DNA of 49,759 nucleotides from JBGFRR01 sp041695045 (lineage in GTDB: Bacteria > Bacteroidota > Ignavibacteria > UBA10030): assembly GCA_041695045.1 (NCBI GenBank), contig JBGFRR010000125.1, forward strand, positions 1 through 49,759, given 5' to 3'. The notes beneath the pieces are model-generated. The model saw only the letters and a list, made by a program, of their open reading frames with translations. It did no database searches and was not told where the DNA came from. Positions 1 to 8,783 of this stretch are shown here, one piece after another. Position numbers and translations under genes: made by a program. Position 1 is the first letter of the stretch. Each line of letters opens with the position of its first letter.

Positions 1-26
1 CCATCACAATCATCTCCGCCGTCGTC

Positions 27-332
27 ATGAAACCATTCTTCTTTATCGTCCTCAGCGTGCCGGTGATTTTGCTCATCGGACTTTTCATTGCCGGAGAGCG
101 GCTTGAGAGCGACGCCTCGCGCTCTCTTTATATGTTCCTTGCGCTCGCGTTCATTATCGGGGACGCGCTGGCATTTGGCGTTCTCGTGAACGCGTGGAGA
201 CTCTACAAAAAAGAACACCAGGGAGAGACGCACCCCGAAAACTTTACCCGCAACTACCGGCTGCACCTCGCTTTTGGCATCGGCTTGCTGTTCCCGTTGA
301 TTGCCTTGCTTGTGTTGATCTGGACGATCTGA
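27..332 (+). CDS. small three-helix membrane protein, unknown function
   Basis: The 101-aa product has three hydrophobic stretches, at about residues 4-23, 34-53 and 83-100, with a charged Arg/Lys/Glu-rich loop between the second and third. This predicts an integral inner-membrane protein. I recognise no family or catalytic motif. The reading frame stays open back to the first base of the window, so the true start may lie upstream and the gene may be 5' truncated here; the ATG at 27 is simply the first in frame. The next gene (MOSC protein) starts about 80 nt downstream on the same strand. Confidence 0.6.
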   Translation: MKPFFFIVLSVPVILLIGLFIAGERLESDASRSLYMFLALAFIIGDALAFGVLVNAWRLYKKEHQGETHPENFTRNYRLHLAFGIGLLFPLIALLVLIWTI

Positions 333-412
333 GGAATAATGAAACACTCGTTCCGATACTCTACGCTTTTGCAGCTTGTCGATATCGTGATCAAGCGAGG
401 CGAGCGCTACAC

Positions 413-1216
413 ATGACCGGTCCGAAGATTGTTGTATCGCTCACCATCTATCCCGTGAAGTCCATGCGTGGGATCGCATTGACGGAAGCGGAAGTCGTCG
501 AGCGCGGATTCCGGTACGACCGCCGCTTCATGGTGGTGGACGAGAAGCACGTTTTCCTTTCGCAGCGGGAGATTCCTCGTCTCGCGCTCGTCGCTACACG
601 TATCGAGAATGGCGCGCTGCTCATGACACTCCCCGACAACAACTCGGTGAGTGTCCCTCTTGAGCCGAAGCATGCCGAGCGCATCACGGTACGCATCTGG
701 AAAGATTCTGCCGAGGCTACGACGATCGACCGAACGGTTGACGAACGATTAAGCAACTTCCTCGGCGCGCGCTGTCGCCTTGTCTACATGCCCGACGATG
801 TTGTGCGTCGTGTCTCGACTCGCTACGCCCGCACGAATGAGCACACAAGCTTTGCCGACGGATTTCCGTTTCTCCTCATTGCTCAGGCTTCACTCGACGA
901 CCTCAACAGCAGGCTTGAGCGTCCTCTTCGCATGGATCGCTTCCGCCCGAACATCGTCGTGGAGGGGACGGAGCCCTTTGCCGAAGACCGGTGGAAACAG
1001 ATTCGCATCGGCGGCGTTGTGTTCCGTGTTGCAAAACCGTGTGCACGCTGCGTTACGACAACCGTTGATCAACAAACCGGCGAGAAGGGTGCAGAACCAT
1101 TGCGAACGCTGGCACGCTATCGGACGGTGAACGGGAACGTCCTCTTCGGTCAGAATCTCATCCATGAGGGAACGGGAACGATCCGCATCAACGACGCGGT
1201 CGAGGTGTTGGCATAA
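413..1216 (+). CDS. MOSC domain-containing protein (YcbX-like)
   Basis: The 267-aa protein has an N-terminal MOSC beta-barrel (about 5-120; begins with an IYPVKSMRG motif) and a C-terminal MOSC domain (about 120-265). Diagnostic MOSC features are RFRPNIVVEG near 176-185 and the cysteine motif AKPCARC (C210, C213) expected to bind sulfur or molybdenum cofactor. YcbX/mARC-like proteins reduce N-hydroxylated compounds with molybdenum cofactor; the substrate here is unknown. The frame is open to 194, but the residues before the ATG at 413 do not resemble the family, and AGCGAGG lies just upstream of that ATG. XdhC and a MocA-like transferase, also linked to molybdenum cofactor, lie about 42 kb away. 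Confidence 0.85.
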   Translation: MTGPKIVVSLTIYPVKSMRGIALTEAEVVERGFRYDRRFMVVDEKHVFLSQREIPRLALVATRIENGALLMTLPDNNSVSVPLEPKHAERITVRIWKDSAEATTIDRTVDERLSNFLGARCRLVYMPDDVVRRVSTRYARTNEHTSFADGFPFLLIAQASLDDLNSRLERPLRMDRFRPNIVVEGTEPFAEDRWKQIRIGGVVFRVAKPCARCVTTTVDQQTGEKGAEPLRTLARYRTVNGNVLFGQNLIHEGTGTIRINDAVEVLA

Positions 1217-1350
1217 TGCGTTTCCAACCGCTCAATCACAAACCGAGTGATTTCATGTCATTTCAGTCCGCGTTGAGCAAGCAGAAAGAAAGCAGAAAGA
1301 AAATCCTCAAACCGGTTGCGTCTTGGTTCAGGTCTGAGTACATTGAGCAC

Positions 1351-1369
1351 CCGCGTTTAATTCACGCGG
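1351..1369 (+). promoter_or_regulatory. hairpin in the desaturase leader
   Basis: The perfect 6-bp stem CCGCGT/ACGCGG has a 7-nt loop and lies 24 nt before the desaturase ATG. It is followed by an AT-rich stretch and then the ribosome binding site GGAGGA. It could be a weak leader structure. No T-run follows, so it is not a convincing terminator. Confidence 0.3.
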
Positions 1370-1392
1370 ATTGAAGAACATTGGAGGAGAAG

Positions 1393-2430
1393 ATGGACCA
1401 ACCGAACGACATCGTCGTCGACTCGCCGCAGTTTGAAGTTATCAAGAGCATGGAGGGATTCGTCCAGGAGCACCTCGGATCGCTGCTCAAACCCATTGAG
1501 GAGAGCTGGCAGCCGAGCGATTTCCTACCCGAGATGAACTCCGAAGACTGGTACGAACAGCTCAAAGATTTCCGCCTGCGGGCGAGCGAACTTCCCGATG
1601 ACGTTCTCGTTGTGCTCGTCGGCGACATGATCACCGAGGAAGCCCTTCCAAGTTACCAGACCTGGCTCAATCGTCTCCAGGGCGTTACCGATACCACAGG
1701 AGCAAGCGACAGTGCATGGGCGAAATGGAGTCGGGGTTGGACATCGGAAGAAAACAGGCACGGCGACCTGCTCAACCGGTATCTTTACCTCTCCGGCCGC
1801 GTAGATATGCGCGCCGTCGAAGTCTCCATCCATCACCTGATCAACAACGGCTTTGACCCCAAGACGGAGAATGACCCCTACCTTGGGTTCATCTACACAT
1901 CCTTTCAGGAACGCGCAACAAAAATCTCTCACCGCAACGTCGGCGTGCTTGCCAAGCAAGCAGGCGATGATCGACTCCACAAGATTTGTGGGTTGATCGC
2001 CGGCGATGAAGCACGGCACGAGCGAGCGTACAAGTTGTTCATGACGAAGATTTTTGAGCTCGACCCCGCCCGCGCCGTGTTAGCGTTTGCAACAATGATG
2101 AAACGTAAGATCGTAATGCCGGCACTGTTGATGTACGATGGCAAGGAACGCGACCTCTTCTCAAAATTCTCCATCGTCGCGCAGAAGCTCGGCGTCTACA
2201 CCGCAGCGGATTACGCGAACATCATTGACAACCTTGTGAAAGAATGGAGGATCGCTACCCTCAACGGCCTCTCGGATGCCGCTGCAAAGGCTCAGGAATA
2301 CCTCGGCGGGTTGGCTGACCGTTATCGCAAGGTAGCCGAGCGGATGACGTTCTCCGGCTCCGCGCGCTTCAGCTGGATCTTCGACCGCGAGTTAGCGCTG
2401 AATTTCTCCCCAAAACGCGTTCCGGCCTGA
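1393..2430 (+). CDS. acyl-ACP desaturase (stearoyl-ACP 9-desaturase family)
   Basis: The 345-aa soluble ferritin-like di-iron protein carries two iron-ligand motifs: EENRH (about 119-123) and DEARH (about 205-209), the E-E-x-R-H / D-E-x-x-H pair of acyl-ACP desaturases. These enzymes insert a cis double bond into acyl chains on acyl carrier protein, using O2 and reduced ferredoxin. Length matches bacterial DesA-type members. The frame also has a TTG at 1381, but the ATG at 1393 is preceded by a strong GGAGGAGA site and is preferred. This implies aerobic synthesis of unsaturated fatty acids. No ferredoxin partner is adjacent. Confidence 0.9.
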   Translation: MDQPNDIVVDSPQFEVIKSMEGFVQEHLGSLLKPIEESWQPSDFLPEMNSEDWYEQLKDFRLRASELPDDVLVVLVGDMITEEALPSYQTWLNRLQGVTDTTGASDSAWAKWSRGWTSEENRHGDLLNRYLYLSGRVDMRAVEVSIHHLINNGFDPKTENDPYLGFIYTSFQERATKISHRNVGVLAKQAGDDRLHKICGLIAGDEARHERAYKLFMTKIFELDPARAVLAFATMMKRKIVMPALLMYDGKERDLFSKFSIVAQKLGVYTAADYANIIDNLVKEWRIATLNGLSDAAAKAQEYLGGLADRYRKVAERMTFSGSARFSWIFDRELALNFSPKRVPA

Positions 2431-2452
2431 GCCGTGCGCATTGCCGACCGGT

Positions 2453-4207
2453 ATGATGACGTTTATCTTCCGCCTCATTGTACTCATCGCAGTGGGCATC
2501 TCGACCGTCTCGGCGCAAGTCTCAACCTTTCCCTACGTCGAAAATTTTGACGGCGTAACGGCGCCGGCTCTTCCGACAGGCTGGGGCACATCCACGAATC
2601 GCATCGCCACCGGCGATTTCGTCACCAGCGTCTCTACTCCCCGTTCAACACCCAATACCGTGTTCTCACAGAATGCTCAGGTAACGCAGTTCGTCGTCTC
2701 GCCTGTATTCGACTTCACCAATCGCACTCCCGACCAACTCAGCTTCTACACCGCGCGGTCGGCCACACATACCGCGGGACTGCTTCTCGAAGCTTCGCTG
2801 GATGGCGGAACAACGTTCTCCGTTGCGCTGAGCGACACGATACGCAATCCAGGCGTGACAAGCTATGTTCTCACTTCCCTCCCGTTGCCGCAATCGCTGG
2901 CCAATCGCTCGTCCGTTCGGATCCGGTGGCGCATCGTCGCTACGGCGGGCGGAGGCTCGACTGCTACCTTCCGGCTCGACGACGTATCGCTCACGGTACA
3001 AACGTCGTTCGACATCGCCGTTGTTCGACTGCGGGCTACACCGGCAATCGCTCCCCCCCACTCTCCTCTCTCCCTTTCTGCAACTGTGCGGAACCTCGGC
3101 ACTCAGTCGGCAGCGGGCTATTCGGTGCGGTTTACCCGCGACATCAACCGCAACAATGTTGCCGATCCGGCAGAAGAATTCGCTTCACAAACGGGTGCAG
3201 CGCTCGCAGCCGGGGATTCCACCACACTCACGGTCTCTCATCCCTCACCCGGCAGCGGCGTGCATCGCTTCCATGCGGTCGTGATCTTTCCGCCGGATGA
3301 GCATCGTTCCAACGACACCGCTTCTGTCCTCGTTTCCGTGGGGGCTGAACCACAAACGCTCGTCGTCAACGAGATCATGTACGACCCGCTTGCGGATCAG
3401 AACGAGTGGGTAGAGTTTTACCATCGCGGCACGACGTTTATCGACATAGCGAACTGGAGATTTCGCGACCGACCGACGGCGGGCGGAGCAATCAATACAT
3501 TTGTCATCACTACACAGTCTCGCACCGTGCAACCCGGCGATTTCGTTGTTGTTGCGGCAGAATCAACCATCCTCAGGCAGTTCCCGCATCTCATCGCTCC
3601 TGCGGCTGGGGTTCATCTGTTCATTCTCAATCGCAGTGCCGGCTTGAGCTTCGGCAACAGCGGCGACGATGTTGTGCTGCAGGATTTTTCCGGCCAGACC
3701 ATCGACAGCGTCGCCTATCTTCCGCAGTGGCATCATCCTGATGTCTTCGATACGCGGGGGCGCTCGCTTGAACGCATCAATCCGCATGTCGGCTCGAACG
3801 ACCCGCGCAACTGGAGCACGAGTACTGTGCGCGCGGGCGGAACCCCCGGCCTCCCCAACAGCATTCTCACAACCTCGCGCCCCTCCAGCGCCACCCTCAG
3901 CATATCGCCAAACCCGTTCTCTCCCGACGGCGACGGCAACGAGGACTTCTGCGTGGTGCGCTATACCGTACCGTACACGACACCGACGGTCAGCGTGCGC
4001 ATCTTTGACATCCGCGGACGGCTTATTCGAACGCTTGCCAACGCCGAAGTTGGTGGAGCAACGGGTGAAGTGATCTGGAATGGGTTGGAAGATTCCGGTC
4101 TGCGCGCGCGGTTAGGCGCGTATGTGGTGCTGCTCGAAGCCGTCGATGCCACAACGGGCGAGACGACTGCGGCGAAAACGGTTGTCGTGGTTGGAGGGTC
4201 ATTGTGA
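2453..4207 (+). CDS. exported lamin-tail domain protein with C-terminal FlgD-like Ig domain
   Basis: The 584-aa secreted protein starts with a signal peptide ending near VSAQ (about residue 21). It then has an N-terminal beta-rich choice-of-anchor/cleaved-adhesin-like domain (about 25-185), a CARDB-like Ig domain (about 190-295), a lamin-tail domain (about 300-410, beginning LVVNEIMYDP and containing WVEFYH) and a C-terminal FlgD-like Ig domain (about 480-580, with SPDGDGNED and an IFDIRGRLIRTL strand). This layout is common in surface proteins of Ignavibacteriota/Bacteroidota. An adhesive or scaffold role is inferred. ATG 2453 or 2456 begins the signal peptide; there is no clear Shine-Dalgarno. 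It overlaps glnD at TGATG. Confidence 0.8.
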   Translation: MMTFIFRLIVLIAVGISTVSAQVSTFPYVENFDGVTAPALPTGWGTSTNRIATGDFVTSVSTPRSTPNTVFSQNAQVTQFVVSPVFDFTNRTPDQLSFYTARSATHTAGLLLEASLDGGTTFSVALSDTIRNPGVTSYVLTSLPLPQSLANRSSVRIRWRIVATAGGGSTATFRLDDVSLTVQTSFDIAVVRLRATPAIAPPHSPLSLSATVRNLGTQSAAGYSVRFTRDINRNNVADPAEEFASQTGAALAAGDSTTLTVSHPSPGSGVHRFHAVVIFPPDEHRSNDTASVLVSVGAEPQTLVVNEIMYDPLADQNEWVEFYHRGTTFIDIANWRFRDRPTAGGAINTFVITTQSRTVQPGDFVVVAAESTILRQFPHLIAPAAGVHLFILNRSAGLSFGNSGDDVVLQDFSGQTIDSVAYLPQWHHPDVFDTRGRSLERINPHVGSNDPRNWSTSTVRAGGTPGLPNSILTTSRPSSATLSISPNPFSPDGDGNEDFCVVRYTVPYTTPTVSVRIFDIRGRLIRTLANAEVGGATGEVIWNGLEDSGLRARLGAYVVLLEAVDATTGETTAAKTVVVVGGSL

Positions 4208-6861
4208 TGCCGATCCGTCTTCCTTCTGCCGACCCATCTTCCTCAAAACTTCCCGCCCCAATGGCGACGCAGCTTACCTCCATTATACACCAACATCGGC
4301 GCGGGGCACGCGGCACAACAACTTCTCTCCACCTCGCGCGCATGCTGGATGGTTTTCTCATCAAAGCACACCGAGCACATCTTGACAAGGCTGGACCTCC
4401 GCTTGCAATCATTGCTGTGGGAGGATACGGAAGGAAAGAACTTTCCTTCGGGTCGGATACGGACGTGATGGTGCTTGTCAAACGTGTGAGCACAGACCGC
4501 ATACCCATCCTGCAATTCTTGCATGCGCTGCTGGATGCCGGGCTTCAATTAGGACACAGCGTGCGGACGATCAACCAATGCATCGAGCTTGCCGAGGAGG
4601 ACTTTACATCCCGGGTGTCCCTGCTCGAATCGCGCTTCATCTGCGGCAACAGGCCGCTCGCGCAGACGTTCGAGCGAGCGCTGCGCAACTTCATCGCTGC
4701 AACTGACCCTCACAACTTCCTCGACCAACTCACGAACAGCATCCGTGCCCGACATGAAAAATACGGCACGTCGACGACACTGCTCGAACCCAGCATCAAA
4801 AATAGCGCCGGGGGGCTGCGGGATCTGCATGCGGTTCTCTGGCTTATGCGCGGGCTCGGCAAAGTAGCTCTCCATACCGTACGTCGCTCGGATGGAACTG
4901 CTCTCCAGGAACTTCTCCGTTCTCGGGCACTCAGGCAGTGGGTCGATCCAAAGCTTCTCCCCCCAGCCGCGCGTGCCTTCGATGTTCTTCTGCGGACACG
5001 ACACGAGATGCACCTGCGGGCACAGGGCTTACATGACGCACTCGAGTTCTCCTCGCAGCGGTCGATCGCCGAAGCGCTTGGTTATCGCCGACGGGGTGAG
5101 CGTACGAGCGTCGAGTTGTTCATGCAAGATTACTACGTTGCAGCGCGAGCAATAGACCGGCTGACGCAACGCGTGTTCCACCGAGCACAGGATTCGCTTT
5201 TGCCGGCACGTAAGCTTGCCGCGGGCAGCGTTGTGGAGCAATCCTTCATTCTCCGTGACGGTGCACTCTATCCGCGCACTGCCCGATGGAAGCCAACGTC
5301 GGCCGATGTGCTGCGCGCTGCTATCGCATGCACCACGCACGGTGCAACGTTCTCCGCTTCGCTGGAAGACCAGATGGGCCGACATCTCGAAAGCCTGAAA
5401 CCCCTCAACGGTGAAGAGCACGGTAACCTCTTCCGGTCGTTTCTCAACGGCCCTCGGGGTGTTGCCCACGTGTTGAAGCGGCTCAATGCCGTTGGCGCGC
5501 TCGGCCGCCTCATTCCCGAATGGCAACCGATGGTTGCATTCCTCCAACACAACATCTACCATTACTACACTGCGGATGAGCACACGCTGAAGGTTATTGC
5601 CAATGCCGAAGGGCTCTCCTCCGCGCAAACGTCGTTCGGCGATGTATTCCGCAACGTTCCGCGCCGCGACACGCTCTACCTCGCGTGCTTACTCCACGAT
5701 ATCGCTAAGCCTAAGCGCATCGGCAGCCATGAAGTGCTCGGCGTCAGAATTGCTGCGCGCATCCTCAAGCGCCTGCAGGTAGAGGATATTCAGGACGATG
5801 TGCTTTTTCTCATCCGACATCATCTTCTTATGGAGCAGACGGCGTTCCGCCGCAACCTCGGCGATCCGCAGACGATCACCGACTTTGCAGCATACTTCCG
5901 TAACGTTCACCAGCTCGACTATCTTTACGTGCTCACGTACGCCGACCTCGGTGCTGTGAACAAGAACGTGTGGAGCGACTGGAAAGGAATGCTGCTGTAC
6001 GAGCTGTATCGAAAAACCCGCAACGTGTTGGAACGCGGGCTTACGCATGAGGAAGTACACGGCATGATGGAACGGGAATACGAAGACGCTCGCCGACGGA
6101 TCGTCAGGGTGCTGCAGAAGGAATACTTCGCGGATGATGCGAGCAGACATTTGGAGGCCGTCGAGAGTCCGGCCTACCTCAGCGTCTTTACGCCGGAGGA
6201 GATTGCCGAGCACATCCAGCGTATTCGTCCTGCAATGCCCGTCTCGCTGATTGCCAAGCGGCGCACCAATGTTACGGAGTTGACGATCATCGGACGCGAC
6301 GCGCCCTATGTGCTTTCGAACTGTTGCGGTGTGCTTACCGCAAACGATGCCAACATTCTCGATGCACACATCTTCACCCGGAAGGACGGCATCATCATCG
6401 ACAAGTTCACCGTTGTCGATTTTAGCTCGAAATCCACACTCACAGCCGACCAATGCCGCAGTATCGAGTCGGAGCTGGAGGCTGTGCAGTCGGGCCGCAC
6501 GGACATCGAGCACCTCTTGCGCCGGCACCGGATACGGTGGAAGCGGCGGACGGCGCACCACAACCCGAACGTGCGCATCGATGTAGAATTCGAAGACCAC
6601 CCTCGCTTCACGATCATTGACGTGTATGCACCGGACATGTTCGGGTTTCTGTATCGCATCACCCGTACAATGTCCGACCTTGGCTTGAACATCGCTTTCG
6701 CCAAGATTGCTACGCGCACGGACGGAATCGTGGATTCGTTCTATGTCACCGACCGAAGCGGTCGGCCCGTGAACGACCCGCTGCGGCGGGAGCGTATTCG
6801 GGAACGACTCCTCACGACGATTCGAGAGCTGATGCAGCATCGTGTACAGGTGGAACAGTAG
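4207..6861 (+). CDS. glnD: [protein-PII] uridylyltransferase / uridylyl-removing enzyme
   Basis: The 884-aa protein has the full GlnD architecture and length. It has a nucleotidyltransferase domain with GGYGRKEL (72-79) and GSDTD (82-86), a helical region, an HD hydrolase domain with LLHDIAKPKRIGSHE near residue 495, and two C-terminal ACT domains (about 690-740 and 800-850). In known systems it uridylylates PII when glutamine is low and removes UMP when it is high. The start is ATG 4207, overlapping the previous stop, with GGAGGG just upstream. No glnB/glnK is in the window; the only PII-like protein is the SbtB-like one at 11.2 kb, which is not a known GlnD target. Confidence 0.9.
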   Translation: MPIRLPSADPSSSKLPAPMATQLTSIIHQHRRGARGTTTSLHLARMLDGFLIKAHRAHLDKAGPPLAIIAVGGYGRKELSFGSDTDVMVLVKRVSTDRIPILQFLHALLDAGLQLGHSVRTINQCIELAEEDFTSRVSLLESRFICGNRPLAQTFERALRNFIAATDPHNFLDQLTNSIRARHEKYGTSTTLLEPSIKNSAGGLRDLHAVLWLMRGLGKVALHTVRRSDGTALQELLRSRALRQWVDPKLLPPAARAFDVLLRTRHEMHLRAQGLHDALEFSSQRSIAEALGYRRRGERTSVELFMQDYYVAARAIDRLTQRVFHRAQDSLLPARKLAAGSVVEQSFILRDGALYPRTARWKPTSADVLRAAIACTTHGATFSASLEDQMGRHLESLKPLNGEEHGNLFRSFLNGPRGVAHVLKRLNAVGALGRLIPEWQPMVAFLQHNIYHYYTADEHTLKVIANAEGLSSAQTSFGDVFRNVPRRDTLYLACLLHDIAKPKRIGSHEVLGVRIAARILKRLQVEDIQDDVLFLIRHHLLMEQTAFRRNLGDPQTITDFAAYFRNVHQLDYLYVLTYADLGAVNKNVWSDWKGMLLYELYRKTRNVLERGLTHEEVHGMMEREYEDARRRIVRVLQKEYFADDASRHLEAVESPAYLSVFTPEEIAEHIQRIRPAMPVSLIAKRRTNVTELTIIGRDAPYVLSNCCGVLTANDANILDAHIFTRKDGIIIDKFTVVDFSSKSTLTADQCRSIESELEAVQSGRTDIEHLLRRHRIRWKRRTAHHNPNVRIDVEFEDHPRFTIIDVYAPDMFGFLYRITRTMSDLGLNIAFAKIATRTDGIVDSFYVTDRSGRPVNDPLRRERIRERLLTTIRELMQHRVQVEQ

Positions 6862-6874
6862 CCTCACAACAACC

Positions 6875-7684
6875 ATGAGCGATAGCAGACCGATTGGCGT
6901 CTTCGATTCCGGCATCGGCGGGCTGACCGTCGTCCGCGCATTACTGAAGCACTTGCCACACGAAAACATCGTTTACTTCGGCGACACGGCGCGTGTGCCG
7001 TATGGGTCGAAGTCCACGCAGGTCGTTCGGGAATACGCCGCTCAGGATGCCGATGTGCTGCTCCAGCACGACGTGAAGCTCATCGTCGTCGCCTGCAATA
7101 CCGTGTCTGCCGTGGCGTTGGATGTGGTGCAGAAGCGTGCCGGCGTGCCGGTGGTCGGCGTTATCCTGCCCGGCGCCGAGGCTGCTGTGCGGGCAACGCA
7201 GCGAAAACGCGTGGGTGTCATCGGAACGGCGGCAACCATCGACAGCCGCGCGTATGTGAACGCCATTCGACAGCTCGATGCAGAGGTTCAGGTTTTTGCG
7301 CGCGCGTGCCCACTCTTTGTACCGTTAGCCGAGGAGGGCTGGACAGGTCACAAGGCAACGCAGCTCATCGCTCAAGAATATCTTCTCCCTCTTTCAGTCG
7401 AAAAGATCGACACGCTCGTGCTCGGCTGCACGCACTATCCACTGCTGAAGGATGTTATCAACGGTGTCTTTCATCATCGCGTAACGCTCGTCGACTCGGG
7501 CGAAGCAACGGCAGCGGTTGTTGCCTCACGGATTGATGAACGTCATCTCAGAAACACCAGCTCGATGAAGCCGCTTGTGCAGTTCCTCGTCAGCGACATT
7601 CCTCACAAGTTTACGGAGATCGGAGAACGGTTTTTGGGTATGAAGCTTGGGAAGGTTCAGCGCGTGGGGGGATTTGCGGCATGA
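6875..7684 (+). CDS. murI: glutamate racemase
   Basis: The 269-aa cofactor-independent racemase converts L- to D-glutamate for peptidoglycan. Family motifs are clear: GVFDSGIGGLTVV at the N-terminus, YFGDTARVPYG (34-44), the first catalytic cysteine in VVACNTVSA (C74) and the second in VLGCTHYPLL (C185). ATG 6875 lies 13 nt after the glnD stop. The frame is open upstream inside glnD, but those residues are not part of the family. It is probably cotranscribed with glnD. Confidence 0.93.
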   Translation: MSDSRPIGVFDSGIGGLTVVRALLKHLPHENIVYFGDTARVPYGSKSTQVVREYAAQDADVLLQHDVKLIVVACNTVSAVALDVVQKRAGVPVVGVILPGAEAAVRATQRKRVGVIGTAATIDSRAYVNAIRQLDAEVQVFARACPLFVPLAEEGWTGHKATQLIAQEYLLPLSVEKIDTLVLGCTHYPLLKDVINGVFHHRVTLVDSGEATAAVVASRIDERHLRNTSSMKPLVQFLVSDIPHKFTEIGERFLGMKLGKVQRVGGFAA

Positions 7685-7739
7685 TTCCTTACTTCCTCGA
7701 CCTTGATTTTGTTCTGCTCTCTTGTTACTATAGGGACAA

Positions 7740-7997
7740 ATGACACCGAACTCCATCATGGACTCTCGTCAATTGCTTGAGGCAGCGCTTCAACTTCCGG
7801 CAGAGGAGCGTGCAGCACTCGCGGGCGAGTTAATTCAAAGCCTGGACTCAGACATCGACCCTGATGCCGAAGCAGCGTGGTCCGCCGAGATCCAGGCACG
7901 CATCGAGCGCGTGGAAGCCGGTCTTGCCAAGACTATTCCGTGGGCCGAGGCACGTCGTCGTATCCACGCAGCCACCAGTGGAACCCCTCGCACTTGA
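7740..7997 (+). CDS. addiction-module antitoxin (TIGR02574-like)
   Basis: The 85-aa protein begins with a helical segment resembling the addiction-module component family: RQLLEAALQLPAEERAAL followed by GELIQSL and a conserved acidic stretch. Such proteins are antitoxins for ParE/RelE-type toxins and usually autoregulate their promoter. The C-terminal half is highly charged with a WAEARRRI motif, as in family members. The toxin gene starts 20 nt before this stop codon, a typical translationally coupled order. AGGGAC upstream of ATG 7740 is a plausible ribosome binding site; ATG 7758 is an alternative. Confidence 0.78.
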   Translation: MTPNSIMDSRQLLEAALQLPAEERAALAGELIQSLDSDIDPDAEAAWSAEIQARIERVEAGLAKTIPWAEARRRIHAATSGTPRT

Positions 7998-8277
7998 GTT
8001 CCTCGAAGAAGCACTCATTGAAACCGAAGCCGCGGCCCGTTGGTACACCGAGCGGAGTTCTTCTGCCGCGATCGCATTCACCTCTGAAATCGATGCAGCG
8101 TTCAATGCCATCCAACAGCATCCCGAATCGTGGCCTGCATATAAGCATGGCACGCGGCGCTACTTGCTCCGCAGATTTCCGTACAGTGTCGTCTACAGAG
8201 TTGAGAAGGAAAAAATTCTCATTGTTGCAGTAGCCCATGGGCGTCGTCGGCCTGGCTACTGGAGGTTGAGGCTGTGA
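7978..8277 (+). CDS. RelE/ParE-family toxin
   Basis: The 99-aa protein has the ParE/RelE fold: an N-terminal helical hairpin (EFLEEALIETEAAARWY) and C-terminal strands with RRYLLRRFPYSVVYRV and IVAVAHGRRRPGYW. The RRFPYSVVY and AVAHGRRRPGYW motifs are typical of plasmid-stabilisation toxins in this family. ParE members inhibit gyrase and RelE members cleave mRNA; the sequence alone does not decide which. The start is GTG 7978, overlapping the antitoxin by 20 nt; a longer frame upstream lies wholly inside the antitoxin gene and is not homologous. A block of palindromic repeats follows. Confidence 0.8.
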   Translation: MEPLALEFLEEALIETEAAARWYTERSSSAAIAFTSEIDAAFNAIQQHPESWPAYKHGTRRYLLRRFPYSVVYRVEKEKILIVAVAHGRRRPGYWRLRL

Positions 8278-8312
8278 GTGGCTTCCTCAGCATATATTTT
8301 CAATCAAATCCT

Positions 8313-8346
8313 AAGGTGGGCAAGCCTGCCTGCCTGCTGGCAGGCC
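8313..8346. repeat. CCTG-containing hairpin
   Basis: GTGG..GCCTGCC pairs with GGCAGGCCAC around a short loop that contains tandem CCTG units. It lies 35 nt after the toxin stop codon. The CCTG unit is the same as that of the long microsatellite at the right edge of the window. Confidence 0.55.
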
Positions 8347-8363
8347 ACAACCAAAACAAGTTT

Positions 8364-8474
8364 TAAACCGCGAATGAACGCGCCTGCGCGCTGAAGCGCT
8401 ACGGCGTGCAAGCGCGAATTAGCGCCCCGCCTTAGCGGGGCAATTGGCGTTGATTCGCGTAAATTCGCGGTTCA
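8364..8474. repeat. REP-like palindrome, copy 1 (AACCGCGAAT...ATTCGCGGTT)
   Basis: The outer arms AAACCGCGAAT and ATTCGCGGTT are inverted. Internal palindromes include GCGCGC and CCCCGCCTTAGCGGGG. A related element occurs at 28798-28893 inside the sdh operon, with similar outer arms and a different interior. Confidence 0.55.
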
Positions 8475-8534
8475 AAAAATCCAAACCAACGGGAAAATCT
8501 TTGTTCCGCTTTTCCCGTCACAATTACTTATACA

Positions 8535-8757
8535 ATGAGACGGGATCTCCCGCTTCTCAGTCCCGCCTTCTAGGGATCCCGCTCACAGGCGGGATCCAAA
8601 GAGCGGGAGATTCCGCAGAAAGCGGGATTCTGGAAAGCGGAACCGTACGGTGGGACTCAGTTCCGCTTTTCCAGAATGCCGCTTGTTAGCGGAATGCAAA
8701 GAGCGGCAAATCCCGCTTGAAAAGCGGAATCCCAAGAGCGGGACTTTTTGTACACAG
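8535..8757. repeat. composite GCGGGAT palindrome repeat, copy A1
   Basis: This is a run of interleaved palindromes built from GGGATCCCGC, GCGGGAGATTCCGC and GGAATCCCGC units. Positions 8542-8616 (75 nt) match the reverse complement of 34181-34255 exactly. Shorter related blocks lie at 21314-21392 and 27561-27641. It ends about 25 nt before the deformylase start. Confidence 0.75.
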
Positions 8758-8783
8758 ATTTTACTCTTAAGGGACGAAGGTAG

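Larger units (their letters stand above)
8278..8783. other. 506-nt repeat-filled intergenic region
   Basis: I see no credible gene between the toxin and the deformylase. The region holds three repeat structures, listed separately: a CCTG-containing hairpin (about 8313-8346), a REP-like palindrome with GCGAATT ends (8364-8474) and a composite of GCGGGAT-type palindromes (8535-8757). Short open frames here are just translations of the repeats. Confidence 0.7.

Noticed and set aside
1525..2019. 164-codon antisense frame in the desaturase gene
   Set aside because: It is a shadow of a clear desaturase gene with both di-iron motifs on the plus strand.
5689..6969. 426-codon open frame antisense to glnD
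   Set aside because: Long antisense frames are common in GC-rich genes with strong codon bias; it lies entirely opposite conserved GlnD domains and has no start context.
8444..8689. 81-codon frame through the repeat block
   Set aside because: It is composed of translated palindromes that also appear in other frames at 34.2 kb.
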